49,374 nucleotides of DNA from Candidatus Omnitrophota bacterium. Lineage in GTDB: Bacteria; Omnitrophota; Koll11; Tantalellales; Tantalellaceae. Under the pieces are notes generated by a model. It made no database searches. It was given only the letters and a program-made list of their open reading frames with translations, and had not been told where the DNA came from. This document shows, in pieces, positions 27,401 to 36,200 of the stretch. The stretch spans positions 1 through 49,374 of the forward strand of contig JADGBB010000005.1 in assembly GCA_015231715.1 (NCBI GenBank), written 5' to 3'. Positions within the stretch are counted from its first letter, which is position 1. Each line of letters begins with the position of its first letter. The position numbers and the translations under genes were made by a program.

Positions 27401-29770
27401 ATTGTGGAGATGGCCAGGCAGTATTATGACCGCGGGCTTAAAGTATTAATAGTCTCACAGTCAAACCAGGCCGTGGATAATATAGGTATAAGGTTATGCG
27501 AACTGCAAGAAAAAGGTGATCCGCTGCTATTTGCCAGGCTAGGAAATGAGCGCTCATCCGTAGCATCTAAATTGCATGGTATATTTAATCGCAAAAAGGA
27601 TATTCTTCAAGCTATGAAAGACGATAGACGCAAAGGTGCTATTGTTCTTGGTACCACTAACGGCGCTTTTTTGGATAAAGCTATAGACAAGGATAGTTTT
27701 TACAATGATGGATATGATGTGGTTATAGTAGAAGAAGCAGGAAGAGCTACGTTAGATGAAACATTGTTTCCCATAAGCAAAGCACGGAGTGACGGAAAGG
27801 TTGTTCTTGTCGGCGATCATGCCCAGCTGCCTCCGCACGGCCTCTGTGTCGATAAAAAAAGTGCCGTTAAGGAGCTTGCATTACGTGATTATGTGCCGCA
27901 ATTCGGCCTGGATTATTTCCGCATAGCTGACTTGGATGCACAAAGCAAAGGAAATGATTCAAATTATGACCGTGCAGTTAGAAAACTTAATGCGATTTTA
28001 AGTGCCGGCAGGATAGATGAATACACTACTTCGCCATTTGAATTTCTGTGGGAAAGAGGAATTGGGTTTGAACCCGGAGTCAATAAACATTACCTTAAAA
28101 TTAACCGCAGAAGTCATCCGGTTATAGCTAAATTAGTGAGCATCCTTTTTTATAAGGGGAAGATAGATGTTGATCCTAAAAAGGACCCTACTCCGCGGGC
28201 TGATACATATAATTTAATAGATTATGCCTCGGACGAATATATCGATCACGCAGACAGAGAAAAAGAAATATACGAGGAGAAGTCAGGAACATCATTTGTT
28301 AACCTTCGCGAGGTAAATATTGTTTTGAATGAAGCTGACCGTATACTCAATCAACATCCTGAATATACCATGCGCGATATCACAGTTATCACGCCGTTCA
28401 AGCCGCAGAGGTCGCTTATATTCTCGGCCTTCGAACTCAAATCGATAATGAACGCGCTTAAGGATGGTACAGATTTTGTTCTTACACCGGTGCAGATCAG
28501 TATTGTTAAGGGGTGGATTTCTTCATCCCTTGACGAAAAACAAAAAGATATCATGATATCAAAGCTTGGGGCGATTGATAAAGAGGATGAACAGGGACGA
28601 GCGGAACTTATTGCCGGCTTAGAGAGTTCGTTTACAATTGATATAAAAAAACACCACGGGCCACTTAGTCTTAAACTTCCGGATCTTAAGGAAATTAACG
28701 TTAAAGAGCTTGAAACACTGGACGTCGAGACAGTAGACTCTATTCAGGGCGCGGAAAACAAGGCCGTTATCGTATCCCTTGTACGCAGTAACCGAAGTGG
28801 TGAGATAGGTTTTCTTGGAAACCAAAACGGAATACAGCGTCTCTGTGTAGCTTTTTCAAGAGCGAAAGAAGTATTTACGGTTATAGGCGATTTCACACAT
28901 ACACTTACGAAAGCCAGGTACACAAAAGAAGCACGTACGAGCCGCGCCCAGAAAGCTCGTGAAACACTTTATCGAAGTCAGGGTATATTTAAAAAAATGG
29001 TTGAGTACAACAACAGCGACGAACTGATTTTAGCCAGGGCAAAAAAGGAAACAAGTCCTCATGAACAACCTTCGGAAAAAAATATCCGTCAGGAATTAGT
29101 GGACGGCATCAAGCGAACCGCCGCTGATGCGGTATCCGGATTTTTTAACGCGGCATTCATGACATCGGACAAAATGAAGGATAGCCAAAAGATCTTATTC
29201 GCAATTGACGAGGATTTGGGGAGAGAATGGACAGAAATTTTTGTGCATCAAATAATAAAAGACATTTGTGATCCGAAAGAAAGCGAAATTATAAAGAAAA
29301 AACTAAGCAATATTATTTTTGTGAAAGGGCATGGTAAAGATCTTGCCGAAGAAGTGGAGAGATATACGGGCCAGGGCAAAGATGGCATAAAGATCAAGAA
29401 AGAGAATGTCGCTGTGCTAATGAGCGCAAAGAACGAAGCTTGCGTAAACGCTTTAAGCGGCGCGATAATTACTTTTGTTGATGATTCCAACTTAGACGCT
29501 ACCGATCACGATTATTTCCCTTTCATTGAACTTGCGTTTTTTACACTGGCTAAAGCTCTCTATAACATGGGAGTAGCTGAGTATGATAAAGATAAACTTG
29601 ATTACATATACAGAAATATAATTTCTAAAAGTATAGAAGATGACAAATTACTGCCCGCTCTTATTGACAGCCGTGTAGTTACATTAACATTACGCCACAT
29701 GACTTCTCTGAATTACGAAGAACTAAAAGATGTTCACAAAACACTTCGCGGCTTTTTGCAAGCAGCTTAA
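21446..29770 (+). CDS. Giant exported nuclease-peptidase-TPR-helicase fusion protein
   Basis: The protein has 2774 residues from ATG 21446. It begins with a basic stretch and a hydrophobic core of signal-peptide type, followed by AEAQEVSDALSPEL. A DNA/RNA non-specific endonuclease (NUC1) domain covers about 295-500, with DRGHLAAAAN (catalytic His366) and metal-binding Asn397 in MDPKFNRGDW. HEYEH (690-694) after an all-alpha stretch suggests a zinc peptidase. About 930-1730 is helical and TPR-like. The C-terminal third is an Upf1/SF1-type helicase: Walker A GPPGTGKTS (1976-1984), motif II VEEAGR (2095-2100, Glu replacing the usual Asp), motif III VLVGDHAQLPP, motif V VDSIQGAENK and the Arg of VAFSRAK (2472). 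A signal peptide on an ATP-dependent helicase is odd: the protein may be retained, or delivered as an effector. The catalytic residues I can see are intact except that Asp. Confidence 0.85.
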   Translation: MLAYEIHRKSRLCVTIILTCLFALQSLPLDFILTKAEAQEVSDALSPELSLTCPEFQEKVIVLEALIARRDIHEFILTYLHKVFKQYPDEMSDLSHHNHKGGKHRIERVTIKPNGKEQIIEIQIVGIPGLFKNWGIFGIIFIEKWSDIPVIYVDGAYFNFERNVLKNEIDEIAKWETRRIEFEKKQGEKIPTYAEYRKELNKLGSGNELREEYYGSMVGIAEIYAESEEKKPADEDKREDNSTYIAVKPVDNVPAVLERKSFSKSLITMIVTFISALRSIAEMPFGYPVNKLGEVAGTILTNRTYEVSYNPKVRGANWTVEDLLSKNLDKTKPQFKRMNNFRADARVSKPRAELADFKGSGYDRGHLAAAANHSWWKEALSETFFLTNIVPMDPKFNRGDWGKLEAWVRKLAAGRKKIHVITGTLYLDDAGKRTDKYLTIGKDEVAVPSHLYKIIMIPPGSGIKDGKWTSISFILRNTTDEQSDLSGTVTTIRNIEKLSGLDFFPKMEVKEQEKLENEKGDPEKIMVGDIDSVVDANEGNVTCGTICQSGHQEKLDPIIKEFYEKLAVKGGITRDLEKDQITSDEVIKILSEKMGFSQSLLKNVRSHIWNKLPELKNRGIEILFAMPDIDDRKKKLWWIDEEESGSQNSEIKKLYAGGHFNGAKTRIHISLPLIFVQSDIKEAALNIVRHEYEHICGKEVSHDPAKDRGMKIVYKTAQQEIKNQNPVALKENATGIKPVEPFKHSKSISEILEEAVTNPKSKFTPEEYLEKLRFNSWHYGAEIDVSLDDNITEDDVIAFCEYVRLNRDIPLSENTRRKYFSLYLANVVVCTLGITEYETVGDIAVAFIEKIEGHNRYKTILAKTIIENYPERPVLEEIRGLYERVHSAFLRNGTNTEWLDDFGAKIMWIQQKNTILKSEVETTSDELPSVTESLVDLETNKLTGFRADLNRLKEYLNRKIQKGNELTELFHRAQIAFLASYKLSFKEPALDKEIAELALEFVLLLKEKRSKELKLLVDYFMVIDCAGDILYTEKRLEESWMCANFLISEYESLGLIKPNYYLNSIYASTLFRKADIARRIFRIDRCIECAKEARKAFKPLMNNVNSVRDHKVFGDYERLLKCELGAYVSMTDWQRVKSVLEELALMVSMPNRATKDLSNIVFLCVTAAAAEFHLMACYRDRDCAKEMKRYADVINFLIPGDKDGAVISAIGEFVDGNYSDAEKILLELDPVGINHQLQQVYLRIMRFLASRANSAGRKSDKETLIKWVKKLLSSSGELKKGHAAILIPIEILIKGYEEPISRMREEVEESIKTGQYVTERQLTFALLEIEHALQNGEAVETKGPDGELSKHAKNALLTFSNEHFSANVAALDSNWWDPKIWDRFAVIAKDLFDLKEERIPLDAAVNIMKLRIITRTPGKAPDELMNDINLILDDISTTVAELEKERNHSDKKRKKELAKEIERYKPFEEDTRAMAETIKEECSIYARISNVERLIFQRNFEEAEKEISGILAVTEDIGIVERCESIRSFIKCVEEADQLYLKQRFAAAVRLYDEAGSTLNDLELNEHPEFSRRRVNASVLLEASQFYEKGDIEKAISEAEKVDDGVSEAFKEIVRGLSGGKLTKEYLKNLAKRYPNDYKIIIAARSIRDRDRADKNKTVWIEKEVVSFEERLLSENRENIPNVARDILNLLRNNGYSKTVGALLLRSVERMLEFGLYHDARYFAGEGSDIIKKINPDMARKFDEAAITANAGVTGEHLKRTHGILDAEISALYFAKDRVRSNEGRSSKDTAYTFKELSVDGVTQKIILRGFGFEKVGTEGKEIMPVDTPASVGATFALLVKDKDGKPVHYTITAVEVHKEYALFEIAHTPDKRKFLADVPKETGTITRIEDPSMPKRANYVYDCIANIERSIAEGLIPTTGHKLVDYVTGLAVPPMGTQTTAEIAFKDERVKNDASQRRAVEASLDRSQPIQLIQGPPGTGKTSVIVEMARQYYDRGLKVLIVSQSNQAVDNIGIRLCELQEKGDPLLFARLGNERSSVASKLHGIFNRKKDILQAMKDDRRKGAIVLGTTNGAFLDKAIDKDSFYNDGYDVVIVEEAGRATLDETLFPISKARSDGKVVLVGDHAQLPPHGLCVDKKSAVKELALRDYVPQFGLDYFRIADLDAQSKGNDSNYDRAVRKLNAILSAGRIDEYTTSPFEFLWERGIGFEPGVNKHYLKINRRSHPVIAKLVSILFYKGKIDVDPKKDPTPRADTYNLIDYASDEYIDHADREKEIYEEKSGTSFVNLREVNIVLNEADRILNQHPEYTMRDITVITPFKPQRSLIFSAFELKSIMNALKDGTDFVLTPVQISIVKGWISSSLDEKQKDIMISKLGAIDKEDEQGRAELIAGLESSFTIDIKKHHGPLSLKLPDLKEINVKELETLDVETVDSIQGAENKAVIVSLVRSNRSGEIGFLGNQNGIQRLCVAFSRAKEVFTVIGDFTHTLTKARYTKEARTSRAQKARETLYRSQGIFKKMVEYNNSDELILARAKKETSPHEQPSEKNIRQELVDGIKRTAADAVSGFFNAAFMTSDKMKDSQKILFAIDEDLGREWTEIFVHQIIKDICDPKESEIIKKKLSNIIFVKGHGKDLAEEVERYTGQGKDGIKIKKENVAVLMSAKNEACVNALSGAIITFVDDSNLDATDHDYFPFIELAFFTLAKALYNMGVAEYDKDKLDYIYRNIISKSIEDDKLLPALIDSRVVTLTLRHMTSLNYEELKDVHKTLRGFLQAA

Positions 29771-29773
29771 CTA

Positions 29774-29838
29774 GTAACAGCTCAGTAATGCCAAGTGCCG
29801 TCATTGCGAGGAGCGCCGAAGGCGCGACGAAGCAATCT
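29774..29838 (+). repeat. Dispersed repeat copy 2 followed by a GTCATTGCGAGGAGC-type palindromic repeat
   Basis: TAACAGCTCAGTAATGCC (29774-29791) matches the repeat at 7930. It runs into GTCATTGCGAGGAGCGCC (from 29800), GAAGGCGCGACGAAGCAATC. The GGAGCGCC-GAAGGCGCGAC part folds into a short GC-rich hairpin (GCGCC/GGCGC). The GTCATTGCGAGGAGC...GACGAAGCAATCT unit is a repeat seen in many uncultured bacterial genomes. It starts just after the giant gene's stop codon, so it may also act as a transcript end, although no T-tract follows. Confidence 0.7.
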
Positions 29839-29839
29839 C

Positions 29840-29941
29840 TTAAATAATATTTGGATATAGATCATTGAAGGTTGGATTCATTGACTTGATCAGATCGATC
29901 TTTTTCTTGCGGGAACCGGCTTTGATTTGTTTTTCTCTCAT
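29840..29941 (-). other. Short open frame of 33 codons, doubtful
   Basis: A minus-strand frame starting MREKQIKAGSRKKKIDLIKS and ending DLYPNII is very basic at its start. It overlaps nothing coding and lies just past the transposase fragment, of which it may be a frameshifted tail. It has no ribosome-binding site. Nothing else was recognised between 29842 and 29943. Confidence 0.15.
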
Positions 29942-29943
29942 AC

Positions 29944-30233
29944 TTATGGCGACGCTGTTAGTATTTCTGTAAACGGATCTTTATGATCACGCAGTAAGAT
30001 CTCTTTAAATGTTCCCACAGGATCCAGTTTATTAAGTTTTGCGGTTTGCAAAACACTCATTACAACATCATGGGCTTTAGCTCCTTCACTAGAACGATTC
30101 CCGAATGTTATTTTTTCAATAAAATATCCGGCCTTATCTGCTCTTCCGCGTGATTGTTATGGTAATCTATCCCTTTGATATACAAAAACTTACTATTATC
30201 ATCTCTCGCTTGCGATAATATTTCTTGTCCCAT
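29944..30233 (-). pseudogene. Transposase C-terminal fragment (IS66-like), frameshifted
   Basis: On the minus strand one frame reads MGQEILSQARDDNSKF then YIKGIDYHNNHAEEQIRPDI and stops. The next frame continues ITFGNRSSEGAKAHDVVMSV then LQTAKLNKLDP and ends at 29944. HNN-x-AE-x-xIRP followed by GNRS-x-x-GA and SxLxTAKLNxLDP is the signature end of IS66-like transposases. The break falls at an A6 run (30111-30116), where one extra A would restore the frame. No upstream catalytic part remains in this frame. The 3' end of the giant gene at 30167-36577 overlaps it, and that gene's last codons may themselves be transposase-derived. Confidence 0.7.
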
Positions 30234-33200
30234 TTTTTACCAACGTATTCGTTGTGTAAACCTATAGCATCTTCAAATATTTTCTTAAGCTCCCTAACTC
30301 TTCTTGCATGCGTTTTCTTCATATCTTCAAATTTATCTTCATATCCATGTTTAAGGAACCCAACGTCATTTTTATGTTTTTGATAATATTTATCTGCCTG
30401 TGAATATAAAAATTGAAACAGTTTTTCTATGTCTTCTAAATCATCCAAATCATCAACAAGTCTTTCCCTATTAATTTTTAATGAAGGCAATATCTTATTG
30501 CAAACATAACCAAGTGAATCTTCATCTGATATTTTCGCTAGCTCCATTCTTATTTTTTTAGGCACTTCATGTTCAAGGCTTCTCCCAAAATAAACATCTC
30601 TCAATGAACTCTCATTTTTACCTATTATTAGGTCCATTATGCCTCTGGTGATATGCTCAGGATTCGAGAATTCTTCTACGGGCGTACTTGCTGTTTGTAC
30701 GCCAAAATTATTAGCTAAAATATCATCTATCCATATCTCGCCATTAACGCCAATAACATAATCTTTATTTTCTATTGCCAGATTAACATCTTCGAGAATT
30801 TTGTACTGTCTCTCAGTATCCTCTACATCTTCACCATAATAATTATTTGCATGGATACAAAGCATCGCCACTAATTCCTCAAATACCAAATAATCATTTA
30901 TGCTAACTATTAACCCTTCCCTGTTCTTTCGCAATTCTTTCAAAAGAATCGTTCCTATCGTGTCCCTATCAGGTCCCCTGTCTACTTTTACAACCATATC
31001 AAAAAGCTTGCCGGGCACACCTTCTTTTCTTTCTCCTTTTGAAAAATTAATAACCTTCATCATCTCGTCCCATCTCTCTATTAAATGAGGCTTAAGAACT
31101 ATTTCTGATTTTTTTGTTTTTTCATCTGCAACAAAAAATCTGATATTTTTATCCCTGAAGTCTTCTATTAATTCTGGTATATTCTTTCTAACATACTTTT
31201 CTATACTATCTCTGGTTTTATCAGGCCACTGGTTAATCTCCTTTGACCAGGTATTAATGTTTTTAAAAAGATCTATTGATCTGAAAAGTTCACTGAATTT
31301 TTTCCCGCTTCCGGGGACTTCTTTATGTATGAATATATCTACCTGTTCATTTGCTGCATTTTCTCGATCAAAAATAGCTTTATGCAAAATAACATCTCTT
31401 TGTATCTGCTCGATCTCATCAATAAATATAGCTTCTTTGCTGTCGGAATTAAAACCGAATACAAGTAACCCTAACTCATGAAATAATCTTTCTGCTAATA
31501 TGATATCAGCTGCTCTATTGCCTTTACCCATAGTCAGGATAGCTTCGACAAAATCCTCATCAAAAACTATCTTCCCATCTCTTATGCACACAGCGTTAGT
31601 CTTTAGATCTTTAGCCACCAATATTTCTATGGTGTCAAATTTTGCAAGTGCATTTATGAGATGGTCATAAACAGTTTTTTCTTCTCCTAGCACAGAAGCT
31701 ATGCTAAATGAACCATGGGTAAACGCCAGTTTCATTTCATTAAAAGCTTTAGTTAGCTTCTTGCTGAATTCTTCGGCTTTTTTACCCGCCTTTTTTTTAT
31801 CCATTGCTATCAGTTCATCTAGGTCTTCTTTCATACCACTAGAATTTAGTTTAATGCCTCCATACTCGCTGTTTAATTTTAATATTTTTCTTTCTTTATC
31901 ATCAGGCTTTTCTCCAAAAACTTTTTCGGCTACAGAATTATAGTCATACCCTCTGCTAGTAACCTCATTAGCTAAAGCTACCACACCGCTTAAATACTTT
32001 TCTCTTATTTCAGGGCTCATCCATCCGCTAGGCAGAGACGCTATATAACGTCTTCTTATTTTTCTCACTTCATCTCTTCTTGTATCTTCTACTCCATTGA
32101 TCAATGCATCTAGAAACTTTATGTATTCTCCCGATTTCCCGTTCTCTTCGAAATCAGCAGAACTGAACATCAACTGAACAATATCTAAATATTCCAGCTC
32201 ACTATATTTACCGTCTCTAAGGGCCGAAAGAGATCCTTGATATTTTTTAAGTGCTCTCATAACCGTTTCAAGAAAAAGTTTTACCGGCATCCAAACTTCC
32301 TTCTCTTGAACCATTGCTCTTTCATCTGCGATCATATCGGCAAGTAATTTTTTGCCTTCTTCATAAGACAGATTCAAATCGCTGTCGGAAGTATCAGAAT
32401 TCTTCCCAACAACTATATTCACAAAATCATTTATCTTCTTCCCATTATTAATCATCATTTCTTCGACAGAAACAGGCTCACCTTTTTCATTACGGTTAAC
32501 CCAAATTTGAATTAAAGGGCTGCCTTCCTTGGATAATAACGTATATAAAATTGGAACAGTAGACATAAAAAAATTTTTGTTTTCATCACTATAAGCTTCA
32601 TCAACATCCGCCAGCTCCTTTATAAGATCAGTAATTATCATCTCAATAGCTTTTAAATATGAACTTTCCGGGTCACCACTTGCCAGAGTTTCAATATTTT
32701 TTATATTCTTTTCTATTTTAGCTAACTTTTCTTTCTTGCGTTTTACTTCTTCTGCTTTCTTGTCTACCACTTCTTCTATATCTCTTAACTCATCTGCAAT
32801 GCGACTATTCGACTTATTCCTTTTATTGATCCTTGAAATCATGCCCTGATTTATCAACAAACTTTTTTCTTTTTCTCGTACGTCTTGTCTCATCTTCTCC
32901 ACTTCTTCATCTAAAGAAGCTTTCACTTGTTCAATAAATAATCGTTTCCCATCTTGATTTGATGTTTTTATCTTATCAACAAGTTTCACATAGGCTTCCT
33001 TATACTCTAGAATATCCCTAAATTGGTTGCCATCCATATCCAAAATACCACTTCCGGAACCCCATTTAGAGATCCAGGCGATCAATATCCATGTCAATTG
33101 ATCGATTTCCCTCTGTATTTTATCCATAAAAACATGCTTCATCTTCTTATCAGCATCCTCAATAAAAATAGTACTTTCAGAAAACAAATTCTCGATCTGC

Positions 33201-36200
33201 TGTTTTTTCTCTCTCAAAGACTTCCTGCTATCTTTGCTTAAATCAAGTATGTTTTCTTCTTTTAGCCTATCATTCATCCTTTTGCGATTACCGACCAATG
33301 CGCTTATTTCCCTTTTCATTTTCTCGCTAAAGATCCCGGGATTAAGTTCTTCGCCTTTTTTAACAAAAGCGACCAATGCGTCTATGTTTTTTACAAACCC
33401 CGGATCATTCAAAAGAAAATATGCTTCAAGTTTATCTTTTGCCCTAGACTTTACTTTTTCTACAACTTCTTCTTTTATTTTCTCCGGATCAATACCGCAA
33501 ATATACTCCAATAACCTGACAGATTCTTTATTCCCTACCCCTAATACATATCCGCTAAATAAGATCCGGATCGCTTTTGCGGACATATTTTTAACCGCTT
33601 CTCTTTTTGTCTTGATTTTATTCTTATTGTTTCCTATGGCTACGCCTTTGAAGATAGCTTCTACATTCTCACCGCTGCATATCTTATTAAAAAATTCACA
33701 AATATCATCGGCATATTTTTTCCTTGATAAAAGAATATCCTTAAGGCTCTGCAAGGCTTCGGCTGATTCATCAAAACTTATCCCCCTCACTGCATTATTA
33801 CAAATATCTTCATGGGCTTTGTCTATATGGTCTTGTGCGATGATGTTGATCTCGGGAAGGTCGATAAGTGAGGATAGAATATTTACGGATTCTTCATACC
33901 CTCTTAAGACAGCGGATAGATCTGCATAGGTTTTATAATAAATATCAAAAGATGCCAGCTCCTCTATAGACTTTTCAACAGCATCTCTTCTCTCTGCAAA
34001 ATTTTCAAAGGACATGATCATTATTGATCCATTCTCATCATAGAACACAGATAGTGCATCTCCGCAAAGTGACAACTTATTATCTACCGCATCCACACCT
34101 AACTCACCATATAATCTGGTATATTCAGCCAGTATTTCTTTATTCTTAATACAGGTCACACTAATAGTTTCTTTCACAAAGTCTGTTCTGTTTTTGATAA
34201 TATTTTTTCTTAGATCCTCGATAGCATGTTTTCTTGTATAGAATTCCGCTGTCAGATTGCGTCCTTCGTCAGCATTTTGCTCCTTTGGCTTTTTAGCGGC
34301 ATATTTATTAACCTTATCACTATATATAAGGACATTTTTCTTCTCTTTCTGTAATAGCTCCTCCGCATATTCAAAATACCCTTCCCTGCCTAAAATATTA
34401 CCTTTCCAGCTTCTTATTGCATCATATTGATTTTCCAGTTCTTCTATTTGCTCTACAAAATTTCCCTTTCCCTCTACCCCTTGCTTCATCAAACGAACAT
34501 CTTTATCTGTAACATTTACTTTTTTTGATGATCCATCTCTGTTATTTGGCTTGGGTTCAACATAAACCTCTTTTTTCCCTGCAACGTAATCGCTGTATTC
34601 CAATCTCTTAAGAACACCTTTTATATAGGTCGTATTTTCATATTCATTTCCCCCAAGATAAACATCATACATGGGCAAATTTTCGATGATCTCTTTAATT
34701 GTTCTGTCTTCTTTATTTAAACTATTTGTTACACGCATGACCACTACCATTTTTTTATCCGCACCTATTTTTCTGAAAATGCTATCTATCAGTTCTGGTG
34801 CTGCCTTTTTGACACTCTCGCCTATAGTCCCTTCAAAAATAGTATCATCGTTTATTACTGATGTTTTTACTTTTGCTAAAAATGCATCGGGATCTTTCAT
34901 GTCTTCTTCGGCAACTAACCTTATTCTTTCCAGAACAGCATCTTTCACTTTTTCCATAATAGATATTCCGGATATTATTTCGTCTGCCTGAGAAATTATT
35001 TTTCTATTTGGCTGTTCTTTCATTTCATTTTTAACCGCAGGATTGTTTTTGGATTCTTGTTCCAATATTTTCGAAAAATCATCAAATGCTTCACATGCTC
35101 TTGTTAAACAAGCTTCTATCCTTTTTTTGTTTTCCAAAACCGTGATCGACCTAAAAATGGAATTTTTATTCCATTCTTCCAACATCCTTCCACCGTGATT
35201 GCTATTAGTGGCAAAGACACCTAGCGCATGGGGGAGCTTTTCCTTTGCACTTAAATTCGATATCTTAACAGCCTCATGCGCATATTTGTACGACTCGGCC
35301 AATTTATCAAATACCTCTAGAACATCTCCTTTTGCATTCATTCCGTTCAGATGATAAAACTCATTTTTGAAAACACTTAGCTCAGACAGGAACATCAAAG
35401 ATCTTGATAATCCTGAAAATAATCTTGGATCATAATTGAATGGTTCAAATAGTGTAATATTCTCTTGATGCAAAACCCGGATATCGGTCTGATAGGTGTC
35501 AAATTCAGCTTTATCGATAGAAGTAATATTCTCGGTTTCCCTTATCTTTCTGACTATATTTGATATATCAACGGTGTTCATCTCAAGCGTTTCGGCACTA
35601 AATACGGGCATTTCAGGATATTGTTTTTTTAGTTTTTGTATTATCTCTCTGGCTTCGTCCGCATAACCTAATTTTTTTAAATTCCAGGCTTTAGCATTTA
35701 AATATCTGAAATTTTTGTCAAATAAATATGCAGCGCCGAAATAAAAAACTCCCATTTTATATTGAGACCACTTTTTTTGTTTTTGTGAGATAGCTCCCAA
35801 GACAGATAATACTGCGGCAATATCCACACTTTCTTCTGCTGTGACGATTTTTTCAAGCTTTTCAAAAACAGACATCAAACTACCGTGGTTCTCGATATAT
35901 GACCATTTAAAATCATCACTTGCTTCCCCCAAAAATTCATTTACATAGTTATCTAATAATAGATCAGATCCGGATATTTGATTTTTAAACTTATGGTATA
36001 TCCATTCTTTAACTCCGGGCAAGAGCTCTGCATATATTCTGTTCAGACTCGATCTTTCCTGAGTGAAACTGGGATTGAATTCATACGCAAGGTCAAGGGA
36101 ATGTCTCCAGAATGGCAACCTTTCCGTACTTATGGGGAAGTATCTAATATTTTCATGTGAGACGCTTATAACATCTCTTACTGAAATATCGGTTTCTCCG

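Noticed and set aside
29800..29838. Possible CRISPR or tRNA-like structure
   Set aside because: There is a single palindromic unit with no regularly spaced copies and no tRNA arm pattern.
31440..31500. Active zinc peptidase in the 2136-residue giant (FHELGLLVFG)
   Set aside because: The second His of HExxH is Leu and no replacement ligand is evident.
33234..33929. 231-codon plus-strand open frame opposite the giant at 30167-36577
   Set aside because: It is Ser/Phe/Leu-rich low-complexity sequence, as expected from the complement of Lys/Glu-rich coding DNA, and has no recognisable domain or start signal.
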